Positions 20,001 to 33,500 of a stretch of 64,000 bases of DNA are shown here, piece by piece. The first letter of the stretch is position 1; each line of letters opens with the position of its first letter. The stretch spans positions 223,410,001 through 223,474,000 of the forward strand of contig NC_091247.1 in the NCBI RefSeq assembly GCF_042477335.2. The letters are read 5' to 3'. This DNA is from Ovis canadensis. Its lineage: Eukaryota; Chordata; Mammalia; Artiodactyla; Bovidae. The notes beneath the pieces are model-generated. The model searched no databases, had not been told where the DNA came from, and was given only the letters and a program-made list of their open reading frames with translations. Both the position numbers and the translations under genes were made by a program.

Positions 20001-21504
20001 AGGGCACAAACTCTCGAGAGAGAATGTGACCCATCCCCCTTCTGACTAGGGCAGAGCATGCAGGCCAGGCCCAGGCATCTCCCACCCCCAAGGCCCAGGA
20101 CACAGTGGGGTCTGTGCCCCAAGTGCGGCCGCTCTCTCCTAGGTGGACGCAGCACTCACAAAGCAGGTTCAGTGAGACGTCAGGAGCATGAGGAAAGGGC
20201 AGTGCTGCAGAGGAGCCCTGACCTGAGCCCTGGCTCGACCACCACCCGGGCCTGAAACCTCGAGCAAGCCTGTCCACCCTCTCCCCCAGGCCTCGGGCTG
20301 CTCACCCTGAAGCCAGGGTGACACCCCCGTTCCTCACACTGCACTAGAGACTGGGAAATCAGAGGCACGCAAGTGCTTGGTGAGCCCACGGCCCGGGACG
20401 AACACCAGCTGGTGTCTTTAATGACAACGATGATGATGAGCAGAGCCAGGTGAGCCGCCAGGTGAGCCTCCAGGCGGGCTCCAGGTACCTCCGCTGCAGA
20501 GCCCAGAGTCCAGAGCCCCGCTCTGCCTTCTGTGGCCGTAGTCCCCAGCCGGCCGCCCTCCCTGCCTGACGCCAAGCGCCTGACGGCCCCGCGAGAGGCT
20601 AGGCTGGCAGCAGCCAAGGCCACCAGGCGCAACCACCTACCTTCATGTCATCCAGGTTGGCAGGCAGGGCCCCCGGCTTGCCCGTCAGCGAGGTGCTGTT
20701 CTGTCGGACCAGCCCACTGGGCCCAGGGGCGCCTGAGCTGGAGCTGCTGCTGGTACTGGAAAGGCTGCGCGACGGGGGGCCCCCAGCGCTGCCCCCTGCC
20801 TCCCCTGCCGGCCTGAGAGGAAAAAATCACAGGAATGAGCCCGCGCCAGGCGTCGCCCTCGGCTTCTGCTGGGCCGGCTGGAGAGGGGCACAGGGAAGGG
20901 CCCTGCTCCCGGACTGCTCTGATGGGACTGGGACCCAAGGGTCCCTGCCAGTCCAGGGTCACCCACACATCACCGGTCACCAGGCAGGCCTGTGGGTGGG
21001 CGGAGGGGCACCTATTTGGGTGGGGCCTTGAGTGGGCGGGGCATCACCTACTTGGGTGGGGCCTGTGAGCAGCAGAGTGGCACCTACTTGGGTGGAGCCT
21101 GTGGGCAGGGGGGGCCCATGGGCGGGGCCTGTGAGCGGCAGGGTGGCACCTACTTGGGCGGGGCCCATGGGCAGCGGGGCGGCACCTACTTGGGTGGGGC
21201 CTGTGGGCAGGCGGGGCCCGTGGGCGGCAGGGTGGACCTACTTGGGCGGGGCCTGTGGGCAAGCGGGGCCGTGGGCGGGGTGGACCTACTTGGGCGGAGC
21301 CTGTGGGCAAGCGGGGCCCGTGGGCGGCGGGGCGGCACCTACTTGGGCGGGGCCCGTGAGCGGCGGGGGCGGCACCTACTTGGGCGGGGCCTGTGGGCAG
21401 CGGGGTGGCACCTACTTGGGTGGGGCCTGTGGGCAAGTGAGGCCCGTGGGTGGCAGGGCGGCACCTACTTGGGCGGGGCGGGCAGGATGGTCTGGTAGTT
21501 GTAG

Positions 21505-21535
<31 letters not shown>

Positions 21536-24500
21536 TGAGGATCTGCAGCTGCAGGAAGAGCTGCTGCTGCTGCAGGATCTTGGCATAGGAGGAGTCCATG
21601 GGAGGAGCCCCCTTGTCCTGCTTTTGGTCCGGGGGGATGTACTGGTGGTACTTGAGCTTCTTCACCTTTGGCTTCAGCTCCTTGGCCTTCTTGCTGCGCT
21701 GCGACTTCTCACCGGCAGACTTGGGTTGGCTTTGCTGGGGGCATGAGAGGGCACCGTCAGGGGCCTGGGCAGCTTCTGAGAGGGCCGTGCATCCCCCCTG
21801 CCCTGCCAGAGAGCACCCCTCCCAAAGAAGAGGCCTCCTTGGTGCCCAGGAGTGCGCCCAGGATGGAGCGAGGGCTGATGAGGGGGCAGTGCTGTGACCC
21901 GCCCTGCTCTTCACAGAGGTTCCAGCCTAAATGCACAGACAGCCTCCCTATGACCCCGAGCACAGAGGGAACAGGACGCGGGGAGAAAGAGGGCCCCTGG
22001 GAGCTCGCACATCCACTCCACACGGGGTGCAGACTGGCGAGAACCCGGCCTTGCCAGGAGCCAGCCTGTCTACCAGAAGATGAAGCAGCGGCTCAGGGCA
22101 ATCAGTGGCTCGAGGTCACACAGTGGCTGTGACCTCGCCCACGAAGGAGCCGAGATCCAAGCCCAAGACTCCAAAAGCTCCTGTGTGCACCCACAGCCGG
22201 CACACACGGCAGCCTCCCGCTGGGCCTCGAGAGTCCTCTGGGGTGAGGGCAGGTGGAGCTGAGTGCGGCGCGTGAGCAGGGAACGGGCCGGGCAGGACCG
22301 AGGGGGCCTCGCAGCATCTGCACAGAGACCCGCAGAGGGAAGGGTGGAGACTCCGTGCGGAGTCAGCGGGGGTCTGGTTAGGGGGCCCTGAGGACTGACA
22401 GGATGAGGAAAGAGGTGACTGACTAGGGGAAGAAGGGGCAGCAGAGCTGCAGCAGCCAAGCAGTTTAACGGTTCAGGGTTCTGTGCTCTGACGGTGCCCT
22501 CCCCATGGCAGTGGGGAAGAGGGGCGGGGGGCCTGGGTGTGGAGAGGGGGAGAAAGCGAGGGGCCGCTGGGCCCAGAGCACACTGGGAGGACGGGCAGGG
22601 GCCTGAAGAGAGGCCCCAGCAAGGCTGAGGGTGCGAGAAAGGCTGAGAACGGCCAGGAGCACCTCACTGAGAGGGAGGGGGACAGGGAGCCCGGGGAAGC
22701 CACCAGAGAGGAGAGCGACCCAAGCCGTCAGAGGCAGCTGGGGCTCCTCTGGAGGAGGCTTCACAGCAGGGCTGCGGAGCCAGAGGCTGAGGCGCTTCCA
22801 GAAAAGAGGAAGTTAGATAAAGACACACACGGCTCTCAGAGAGGGGAGGTGGGCAGAGGCAGGTACCCGACCTGTGGCGAGCAGCTGGGGGAGGAAATCT
22901 GGGGAAAACCTCAGGCGTCCAGGCCAGTCGGGGACAGACCACAGAGACAAGGAAGGCGCGGCCAGCTGCCCAGGTAGCGGCCGGGGCCCCCGGGGCCGGG
23001 AGGAGCAGGCCCGGGGCGGGGCGCCAGCCCAAAGGGACCAGGAGCACCTGGAGACACAGAGAGGGCTCGGCCAAGGCTGTGAGCAGCGGGAGGAACGTGG
23101 GCGGCCGGAGGCTCCGGGCCAGGGCCTACGCGGAGGGACTGCAGAAATCAGCCAAGCGCAGAAGCAAGTGGGGCTGGAAGGAAGGGCCCCTGCCCGGCAG
23201 GCGCGAAGCACAGGCTGAAGGGGGCAGGCAGGGCCAAGGCCCCAGAGGCCGAGGCAGGAGGCTCGGCTGGGCAGGGAGGCCCAGACGCTGGCTCATGGTG
23301 CTGCTGAACTCAACCTCACGGTCCAGCACCGAGTCCCCGTGCAAAGGTGCCCGTGGATGTCTCGTGGGCTGAGGCTAACTGGGGCCCCTTCAGGTATTTC
23401 ATGTCAGGACTTGGAGAAAGAGAATGAAGACGAACTCCCAGCACAGCTGGCCAGTGACCGTGGGCCCACCACCTCACTACTCGATCCCCTTAAGGTCTCA
23501 TGAGGCCATGAATGGGGCGGGTAGGAGTGACAGCCTGCCCTGCGCTCAGCACACCGGGGCCATGACTGCGGCCAGCGTCCGCGGAGGGAGTGGGCAGGCT
23601 GCCTGTAGCCCCGTGGTGGCCTCTGCTGGTCCATGACCAGGAGGAGAGGGTGAGCACCCCCACTGCAGACACTGTCCCCACACTGGAATCAGCGAGGCAT
23701 TGGGGGCGGGGGGCAGTGGGCTGGGGGTCTGTCTGTACCTTGATGAGGGTGGGGAGGGGCTTGGCGGTGGGGACCGCGGTTCCGTTGGTGAGGCTGGGAG
23801 GCAGAGGAGGCTGCTCTGCCAGGAAGAGCGTTTCTCCGGACTCTGGGCCCACGGGGAGCTGAGACACAACCTGGGAGAGAGGTGGGGATGTAAGGACACC
23901 CCAGAAGCTGCACCACCTCCAGGCTCCAGCTGGTGCTGCAACCCTGCCTGGCCTGCCCGGAGGTGGGTGGCCGTCACCCTCTCTGATGGTCACTACTGAG
24001 GGCAGAGGAAGGCAGGCTGAGAAGAGCAGCCTCCAGGGTGGTGGTGGGAGAGGGGACTAGAAAAGGGGGAGCAGAGGGTGGAGGAAGCGCCACGGACCCG
24101 CACACACTCAGGAAAGGCAGCTGTTCTGCACGAGGGGACACGGGGCGGCGGGGAGGCCTCCGAATGTAACTCCGAGGGGCCTGCTGCCGACAACCCCCCT
24201 ACCCGAGCTAGCGGGGCAGCTCCTCCCGGCTTCCCGCCCCACCTGGGCCCAGGGAGGGACCTCGCCAGGGCAGCTCCAGCAGGTCTGGGCCCCTGGGGAG
24301 CGGAGGGGGAAGCTCACCTGAGCGGGGGACACAGAGGTGGCACTGGGCGGCGGCTCGCTGACTCGGGCTTCCAGGGGCGACGGCACCGAGCCCTGGGACT
24401 CGTGGCTGGCAGGCTGCTCAGGCGATAAGGCGTCGCTGCTGTCCTCGTCGAAGGACGAGCTGTCTGCTACTTTCGGGTAGTTCACCTGGCCCACTGGAAG

Positions 24501-27500
24501 CCAAGGCCCGGGTGAGACTCCTTCGGCTGAGGGCCCTGCTCCCCAGCCAGAGGCTGTCCTCTCGCCCCGCAGGCAGCAGGAGCAAGCAACTGGCAGCTGC
24601 CCTGCCTCTTGCACCCAAACGAGCTGGAGGAAAGCTCGTCCTCACAGCCCCGAAGTGAAGGCCAGGAGAGTCAGTCCTACCAGCCCTCACGGCGCTGCCT
24701 CGGCAGCACAGGCCTGACCGCTGGCCCGCTGGGCCCCCTCGCCCCGCCAGCCTGGAGGCCGCTCCTCGTAGCCCTCCCGTCTCTGCCCACCCTCTGCCCT
24801 CTAAGACAAGACGCAGCCGTGTTCAGTCTTCACGGGGAACGTCTGCCCGCCCTCCCAAGCCTGTCGCCGCCTCCACCTCCTGCTTCCTGGCTGTTGCAGG
24901 CACTGTATTTCCACCCTGGGCACCCTGCGAGGCGGGCTGAAGGAGTCTGGGAACAGCTATAGGGGTGCAGCTCCTCCCCTGGGCTGCCTGACTCTCCGAA
25001 GACCATGAACAGACCACTCTTTAGCCTCCGGTGGTTGTGCAGGTAGAGGGCAGGGCAGGGCAGAGGCGGGGAGGAGGGCCGCCGGCTCGCCCAGGTGAGG
25101 CAGGGCCAGTGGCTCTCAAAGCCCCAGGGCCCGGGGGCAGCGAGGCCACCGCCCGCCCTCCCCGCTGTGAGGGCGCAGGGCCTGGAGGCCTGTGTGCCTG
25201 GGTTGGGGGGCCCAGTGTGGAAATTCCAGACACAGAGGGAGGGGAAGAAGGGGACAGGGCAAGCAGGGCGTTTCACGAGTCCTGTCACAACCCCGCGGCC
25301 ATCACGGTTAGAAGAGAAGCGCGGCACGAGCCGCCGTCCACACAGAGGCACCAGGCGCAGGGCTGAGTGGGGGCCACACCCCAGACGAGGAAGAGGAGCG
25401 ATCTGGAGCGCTCCCCCTCCAGGGCCGTGACCCGAGGCCACAGGAACCTGGGCAGGATGCCCCTGAGCTTACACTCCCCCCGCAACCCACCAGGCTGACC
25501 CTCCTGGCCCCCCGAGGGGGCACAGCCTCTGACCACTGTGTGCCTCCTGCCAGCCGCTCAAGGCCCAGGTTCCTCCCCCAGCCTCTCACTCCCAGAGAGG
25601 GGACCAGCAGGACCAGGGAGCAGACGGAGGAGCCTCGGGTCCACCCCAATTCAGTCCAGGGGTCACTGCAGGGTCCTGCCCTGTGGGAGTTCACGGTCCA
25701 GGCTGTGGGGCACTGCCAATGCTTTGCTCTGTGTCTGTGTGGCCAGGCTCACGCAGGCCGGGCGCCCGGCCGACTCTTGGCAAACATTTATCAGATCTGG
25801 GATGGCGGGAGAGTCCAGAATGACCCTGGCCCAACCACTGGCTGTAACTAGGGGCTGTTGTAGAACGTGCTGGAGATGTGGGTGGGAGCACACGGACATG
25901 AGATGGCTGGATGGCATCACTGACTCAATGGACATGGGTTTGGGTGGACTCCGGGAGTTGGTGATGGACAGGGAGGTCTGGCATGCTGCTGTCCATGGGG
26001 TCGCAAAGAGTCGGACACGACTGAGCGACTGAACACTGACTCAAGGCAAGATGAACATGTGGGCGAAGTAGGGGATTCAGGGAAGCGGGTATTGAGACCC
26101 CCAGCTCAACCCACCTCTGCACTGGTGCAGGTGAGGCCCAGGGCCTGCCTCTGCTGAGTCAGGCCCCGGGCCCCACCCGGCCTGCCTTGAGCCAACCTGT
26201 GCCCTCCCATGCCCACTCTGCCCAGAGACCCAGCTCACACTTAGAGTGGGAGCACTGTGGCTGCCTCCCAGGGCAGATCTCAGGCCCACAGCAGCTACAG
26301 GAGCACGTCTGTCCCAACCTCGCCATGGTGAGGGGGTCAGGGGTGCAAGCCTGACCGTGCACAGGGCCCTGTGGTACCCCTGCCCCTTTCTGACACCCCC
26401 CTTCCAGGTCGACGTGCAGGTGCTCCTCCTCCCCCGCAGACGCTTCAACTCCTGCTCAGGCTGCACCCCCCCCTTGGCCTCCCCTGCCCTCACGCCAGCC
26501 TGCACCGTCAGGGCTGGGCCGGGCGGCCCTTGGTCCACTGGGGCCTACTTCCCTGCTTGGGTCTGCACTCAGGCTTGAGCTCCGTAAGGCCCAGGGGCGT
26601 GGTCCGCCTCGTGGGGCCAGGGTCCGAGCACCTAGCGCCTTGCTCAGGTCTGTCGGCCTTTGTAAGCGAACTATCTGGCAAAGGGTCAGGCTCCGAGAGG
26701 GGGCGTCACGAACGAAAAGGAGCAGCAGGCATGGTTTCTAGTTCTTGGCGTCTCCGTGTGCTCGCGCACACCAACCCTGATACCTGCCCACCTTCTCTGG
26801 GAAAGAGGGACGGGCCCTGGGTTCAGAGATGGGGAGTGGACAGAGGCCTCGGTTACTGGCTTGGCCGCTCTGGCACGGCGCTGATCCATGGGGCCATGGG
26901 CGCTGACCCAGGCTCGCACGACCCGTCAGGCTCTGGTTCTCCACGCCTCGGCTCCCCTGCCCCAGGCTGAGCAGGAAGTCAGGGAGCAGGCAGCCCGGCG
27001 GCCCTCCCCATGTGCCGGCTAGCGGGTCCATGCAGGGCGGCCTGGCTCCTCACCAATGATGGCCTCCTTCAGGCTGGACTCCACAGGCAGGATATTCTTC
27101 TCCACCAGCTCCATGGGGCCAGGCCTCTGCGCGATCTTCTCATTGAGGTCATCTGCCAGCCTGGCTCTCTTCAGCTTCAGCTGCTTGGCTTGGAGGGAGG
27201 GCTCAGCCGAGGTCTCTGCATGTGGGAAAGGGTGGAGGAGGATACAGGGGTGAGCGGGCTCTGCCCTGGAACCCCAGGGCACCTCCCCTTCGTGCCAGGG
27301 AAGGAGCAGAGACCAGCAGAAGCAGGCAGAGTGGGGGACCCGGTGTGAAGTTTCACGAGGACAGAGGGTGGGGGCCCCACTGAGGACAGTGTGTGGTCAC
27401 ACCCAACCGCGGCCACTAGGCACAGCAGGCCCAGACGACAGGACTCGCTGCGGGGGACAATGTGCCTCCCCGCTCTGGGCCTCGGTGGCTTCCTGCCACG

Positions 27501-30500
27501 TGCAGGGTTCAGACTAGGAAAGTCTTCTTCCAACTCCAAAGTGGATTCCAAACCGAACAAAAAATGGATCGACTCAAGCCCAAAGCTTTCCTTCCCTAGA
27601 ATGAGGAAAGAAGTGTGTGGGCGGGGGCAGGCAGTTTGTCTGGGATGACCTCGCTTGTACTTCACTGGTGCTGGAGTAAATACCGGATAAATGCACGAAT
27701 GGATGGAAGTAAATCCATGCTGGAGACACTGCTGGGGGAGAGGACTGCATACCCCGTTTTTGTGAGGAATGGGGGCAACGAGGGAGAGTGAACAAGAAAC
27801 GCGGGTGGTGCAGGGTGCAAACAGAGAGCAAGAGGGTTTGCATGAAGAAGCATTTCCGGTCTAACACACCTTCCAAAATGTGCATCCTGACCAGCTCTGA
27901 TCTCTCCGGCCGGGAACGGATCTTCCGTTTCAGGTAGTCCTCTGTCTGCGGAAAAAACACACCAAGCAGCTCTCAGATGCAGGTCACAAGCTTAAGGCCT
28001 GGACAAGACCAAAAGGCAGCCGTGGCTTCAGTGGGTGACCTCGGCCGCCCCAGGAGCTCAGCCTGGACACTGCTGGGTCCCGAGGCCTGGGGAGGGTGCA
28101 TCCACTTTCAAGGCACCTGTTGAGGGCTTCGTCCACCTGTGAGGACCATCTGTCTCTCTGAGGCTGAACTACTAATATATGTTCTAATCTATGACTTTTA
28201 TTATCATAAAAGTAATATGAGTTCATTAAAGAAAATTTAAAAAATTAGACAACAATAAAAAAAACATGTAATTATCCACTGTTAGTACTTAGGGATATTT
28301 GTTTCTAGTCATTCTTCCATGCAGAAGATAGGTTTAATTTTGCAGAGCTCTAATCATACTGAATATAACTTTGCATCTTATTTCAAAATCTCTGGCACTG
28401 CCTGACACCACAAGCATTTTCTGTTCACTCTGAACTAATTTTGATATGTGGTGTCATAGTTCTAGTTCCTTAAAGTCTAATGTCCTCATTTCTGCACTTA
28501 TGAGACTCCAGGCAAATTAAACCATTGCCCCAACAGTCCTAGAGCCAGCCCACTGCCCAGCGCTCCTGGTATGGCGTGTATGTGCCTGGATCTGTCTCAC
28601 TCTAGAGCCTGTGTTCTGCCCACTGCCCAGCGCTCCTGGTATGGCGTGTATGTGCCCTGGATCTGTCTCACTCTAGAGCCTGTGTTCTTAAGCTTTGCAC
28701 CAGAATGTTTCAAGCCATCGGCCAAGACCATCACCTCTCCTACCCAGCACGTTAGGAGAGGACAGGGCAGAGGCGGGTAGAGTAGAATAGGGTGGAGAAT
28801 GAAGTGCCAGAGCAGACGTCACACCTGCAGCAAGGTCCAGACTTGCTCCCTGGCCTGGCCACGGCCCTAGCCCTGTGGTGCCGAGCTCCCAGGAGATGGC
28901 TTATGGCGGCCGTGGGCTCAGGGCCTGTCACCCATCTGTGGTGGGCAGAAGTGCTGCCCTGGCTGCTGGAGAAGAAAGCAGAGCAGGTTCTGGCCAGAGC
29001 CGGTCTTTACAGACAGCAGGGGGAGGAGGAAGAAACACCTGGAGTCCACAGACCAAGGTTAGACCCTGGCTCGCCACTGACTAGCTGGACAAGTTAGCTA
29101 ACCTCTCTTAGCTGCAACTATTAAGGTGAAGACAGACACCTAATTCACAAGAGCTGCTGCTGCTGCTAAGTCGCTTCAGTCGTGTGCGACCCCATAGACG
29201 GCAGCCCACCAGGCTCCCCTGTCCCTGGGATTCTCCAGGCAAGAACACTGGAGTGGGTTGCCATTTACTTCTCCAATGCATGAAAGTGAAAAGTGAAAGT
29301 GAAGTCGCTCAGTCGTGTCCGACGCTTAGCAACCCCATGGACTGCAGCCTACCAGGCTCCTCCATCCATGGGATTTTCCAGGCAGGAGTGCTGGAGTGGG
29401 GTGCCATCGCCTTCCCCTCATAAGAGCTGCAGTGACCCTAAACACGAAAAGGACAGAATTGCACCTTTTCTCATCAGGTCACCTCCACTCCTTGCCTTGG
29501 AGAAGCAGGCCAGGAAGGGGCACCAAGTCTTAAGACTGGGTAGGAGGCGCAGGCAAGGCCATTCCTCGTACTCCCTCATCCTCCGGCAGGTACAACAGTG
29601 CAGCCAGCCACTCCTTTCATTCCCAGCACCCGGGACCTCATTCTTCCCGCTCACTCTAAGAATTCATCATCATCTTCCTTAGCAGTTGGTTAAAAATAAG
29701 ATAAAAACAGAAGACCGTAGGATGAGCCCTGGAGGTAAGCGATTCAGAGTCTGACAGAGCTGTGGCCCCGGGGAAGCCCGCGAGCCTCCATCTGCGGAGG
29801 TTCCCCTCCCTTGACTTTTACATAAAAGAAAAAGTGCCGGGCCGAGAGGGGGAAGCACGCTCTGGCCACTTCCCCCTCTCCACCCACGCCAGGCAGCAGA
29901 CCACCCCCGAGGCCCCTGAGGGAACTGAAACCAAGCGGGACAGAGCAGCAAGCCAGGTGCGGCAGCGTGAGCCGGTGCCCAGGGGCCCAGCTTCTGCTTC
30001 CACGGCCTGCAGTGGACCCTGGCTGCTCAGGGAACAGGGAGGTCTCCAGGCCCACCTGGAGTCACGAGAGCAGTGCAGCCAGACACGGAGGGACCGCCAC
30101 TCAGCAAGCCTTCCCGTGGCCGGTGTTTACGTCCTAACAGCCACCAAAGGCCAAGTGGAATCCAAGCGTGGAAAATATCAGCGGTTTCCAAACCCAGGAG
30201 GCTGGCACCCATGACACACCCTTGGATGTACCAGAGGAGGACACTCCTTCTGATCATGGTCTAAACCTTCAGGCTGGCAGACACTGGGGTGGGATGAAGC
30301 GGAAAGGCAGAGCTTTCTGTTTGGAACTGTGAGGCCGGGGCGGACCCTGGGGACCACGCCAGACTGGAGGGAAGATGGCGGCACCACAATGGGCTCTGAT
30401 GGGGCTCGTGGTGAGGGTCCCTGGAAGAAAGATGCCTTACCCTGGCCCGCTCCAAGCTCCTTCTCTGCTCATGAAACGCAGCTGGACTTTTCAAAGCTGT

Positions 30501-33500
30501 TGGGAGAAGAACCGTACAATAATTACATCAGAGTGAAGCATCAGGCCTGCTGCTATAGCTCACAGTGGAGAGGCGTCTTGATTCAGGTTCACTTCAGCAG
30601 CACTGTTCACGTCGGCTGACGGGAAGGAGAAAGTGGCACCTGAGTAAGCACACATCTTTACGGCTCAGCTGCCCCATCACTACAATCCTGGTGATTCCAT
30701 TCTCATGGGGAATGGCCACTGCTAAGGTGCACCCACGGAACGTAGCCCTAACACAACCCTTACGGAGCTGCCAGCCCTGGAAGACGGGGACACAGAGTAT
30801 GCCTGCAAGCCAGGCGCCCCCACTGTCCTCCTTCAGCCTCATCAGGGATCGCCACACGACCAAACGTTGTGACTGAGGCAGCCCAACCAAAAGGACGTAC
30901 ATCTACTCGGTGCCGTGTCCTTCCTCGGTTCAGCTGGTGGTAACAGTGCTGCTAAAATTAACTTGCATTGAAAATCATGCATTAACTTGCATGAAATCAT
31001 CTTTAAGGACTAAGACCTTCACCAGGTTTGTGTGGCTGACTGCTGTGCTCACAACCAGCCGCTGACCAGGAGGGCCCCCCTGGAGCCCCGTCAGGGACCC
31101 GGCTCTATTCTGGGGCAACCGCCCCACGGGCCACAGCTCGCCACTCGGCAAAGCATGCTGGGGGTAGGGAGACCGGAGTCAGACCCTCTACAAATGCAGC
31201 GCTGTGAAGCCAGTTCAGCAAATGATGAGTGGGGATACCCTGAGCTTGAACAGGGAATGGCTGGCCTGGCTCACTTCAAGAAATTCACCAGACGGGGGTC
31301 AGTTTCAGTTCTGCTGCCCCAGGTTTCAGAGCAGCTGTGAGACGGTGTGGAGGGGCTGCCGGCTGTGGTGCGGGAGCAGGGTGAGGAGGCGCTACAAGTG
31401 GCCAGGGCACAGACTTGACCCCATCCTGCTGGGGCCCCTGCCCCGCCCCACCCCACACCCCGCCCTTCCCCCCGCCGGGCCGCAACTGCAGCTGAACCAG
31501 AAGGAAGTGCCAAACGTCCCCGCAGTCGTTTTTTTAAGTTTTTAAATCTTAGGATATAAAAGAAACCATCATTTTTGAAAGGTCAGCTGAGAGTACCCCA
31601 CCTCCTAAACAGCAGGGGGAGCTCTAGATTTATAACAAACTAAGGAAAAGCAGCACACAGGCTCCCTCGCCAAGCTCCCAGAGGCCGCCCAGCTCCGGTC
31701 TGAAGCTCTGGGCATCTCTGCGGGCCACCAGGCCAGCCTGCATCTGCTTCCGCTGAGTACAGCTGGCGCAAGTCCAGCATCAGCCTCCGAGAGCCCTGCT
31801 GGGCGTGGGGTGACAGACAGCTGTGCTCTTGCAGAGGACGGTAAGGACCAAAAAGCAGAGGGAAACTCAGTGTCCGCCGCCCCGCCCCCGGCTGCCCTTC
31901 TGCCTTCTTCTCCACAGCTCATTGCCGTCTGACACTCCCGGAGAGTCTCAGCAGTATCTTTCTAATTTACCGCCAGCCAGCTCCCTCGGGCACGGCAGGG
32001 GCCCGTGTCCTCCTTTCCTCTCTGACGGTAACCCCAGCGCCGCCGAGGGCACCCAGCACATGGCTCATTCGGTGGTCTGCTGGCTATTCCACGTGGAATG
32101 GACACACAGTTGCGCCCTGGAGGACTCTATGAGCTCTGAACTTTCCCTTGAGCAGCCAGGATTAAGCTCTCATCTGGGTTCGAAACCTCGCAGGGATCCC
32201 CAACAGAAAATGAGGACGTCCGTGTTCCTGTCGCTGCTGGCATGACGGGGGGGATCGCCTGCGCTCTGGCTCTCGTCTTCTGCAGAATGGACTCCGCCCA
32301 CTTCCGAATCCCCATGTCGAGCGACAGCGCTCTGGGGCTGGGGGCGCCCTCACCACCTGCGCGGTGATCCGGCTGGGCCCTGGGTTAGATCCCCACAGGG
32401 GCTAGCGAGTTTCTGCACCAGTCTTGGTGCCGGCCACGCCAGAGCCTACTCTGCTGCCCCGGGCAGGCACACACCCAGCCTCTGGAGCGCCAGCTCACAC
32501 TGCGCAGACTTTCCCGACCGCAAAGGCCTGTGTTGCCCTCAGGCCCACCACATGTGCGGTCGGGAGTGGGGACATGCGCCAGGGGCAGCTGACTTCCTGT
32601 CCGGCTCCATTTTCATGCCAGCGAGGTGCTGTGGCGTGCCATTCTGGACACTCTGAAGTGCTGTCCAGTCGAATGTTCCCAGTGACTCCATGTGGCGTGC
32701 AGTGCTGTTTGACAGCCGTGGGCAGGCTCAGAAACGGGAGGAAAGGCAGCGAGTGGCAGAGTAAGGTCCTTAACCTCATCCCCTCTCACCCTCAGGCCAG
32801 CGTTCTTTCTCTCCTCTGGGCTGGTTTCTTAATTTCTTCAGAATGTGGAGAAGGATGGCCCCACTGGATGTGGAGGCAGGGAGGCTGAGAAGCAGGGCAG
32901 AGGGCAGGCGGTGTGGCAAGGCCGGCTTGACCACCATGCTGAGCACAAACCGCTGGGAGGGAGGCTCAGAGGAGGGCCGCAGTGACTGCAGGTCACAGAG
33001 CCACGGCCAGAAACATGAGCTCACATGAGGCTGAAGGCGCAGCCTCCAGCACTGACGCCAGGAGGTGAGCCAGGAGGGCGATGAGGAGACCAGAGGAGCT
33101 TCTCAGGTCCTCAGAGCTTGAGCCAAAGAACCAGAAATGAAGACCCCCGCAAAAAATTCACACAATGATCACTGATCCCCAAAGACAGCTTCATTTTATA
33201 GCATTAGAATCTCACTGAATCTTTTAACAACCACGAGGCAGGTACCACTCTTCCAACCTACCCATGAGGAAACTAACACTGCAGAGACCTGTGAGGCCTT
33301 TCACCGGGTAGTGGACCCCAACCCAGGTGACAGGTGAGTAGGACTCTGTCAGCCCCTGAAGAGCCCACTCTGCGCTCCCCATGTCTAATTCTGCTCTCTG
33401 AGAGCAAGTTCAGTGAATTCGAGAGCCACTTCCAGGAAGGCAAACGAGGATGGGGCGATGGCCCCTCTCATCGGGACTCCCAGAAGGTGCTTCTGAGGCC

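Noticed and set aside
20990..21480. Regularly spaced repeats resembling a CRISPR array
   Set aside because: Units are contiguous GC-rich minisatellite copies with no unique spacers, in a vertebrate intron.
21044..21586. 180-codon minus-strand and 168-codon plus-strand frames
   Set aside because: Wrong-frame reading of the poly-Q codons and of the 36/52-bp minisatellite.
30575..30620. Text resembling the U6 snRNA start (cacttcagcagcac)
   Set aside because: Only a short partial match, with no U6 body following.
31400..31500. GC-rich patch considered as an alternative MRTFA promoter
   Set aside because: Short, CpG content modest, and no first exon with a donor that joins in phase could be found.
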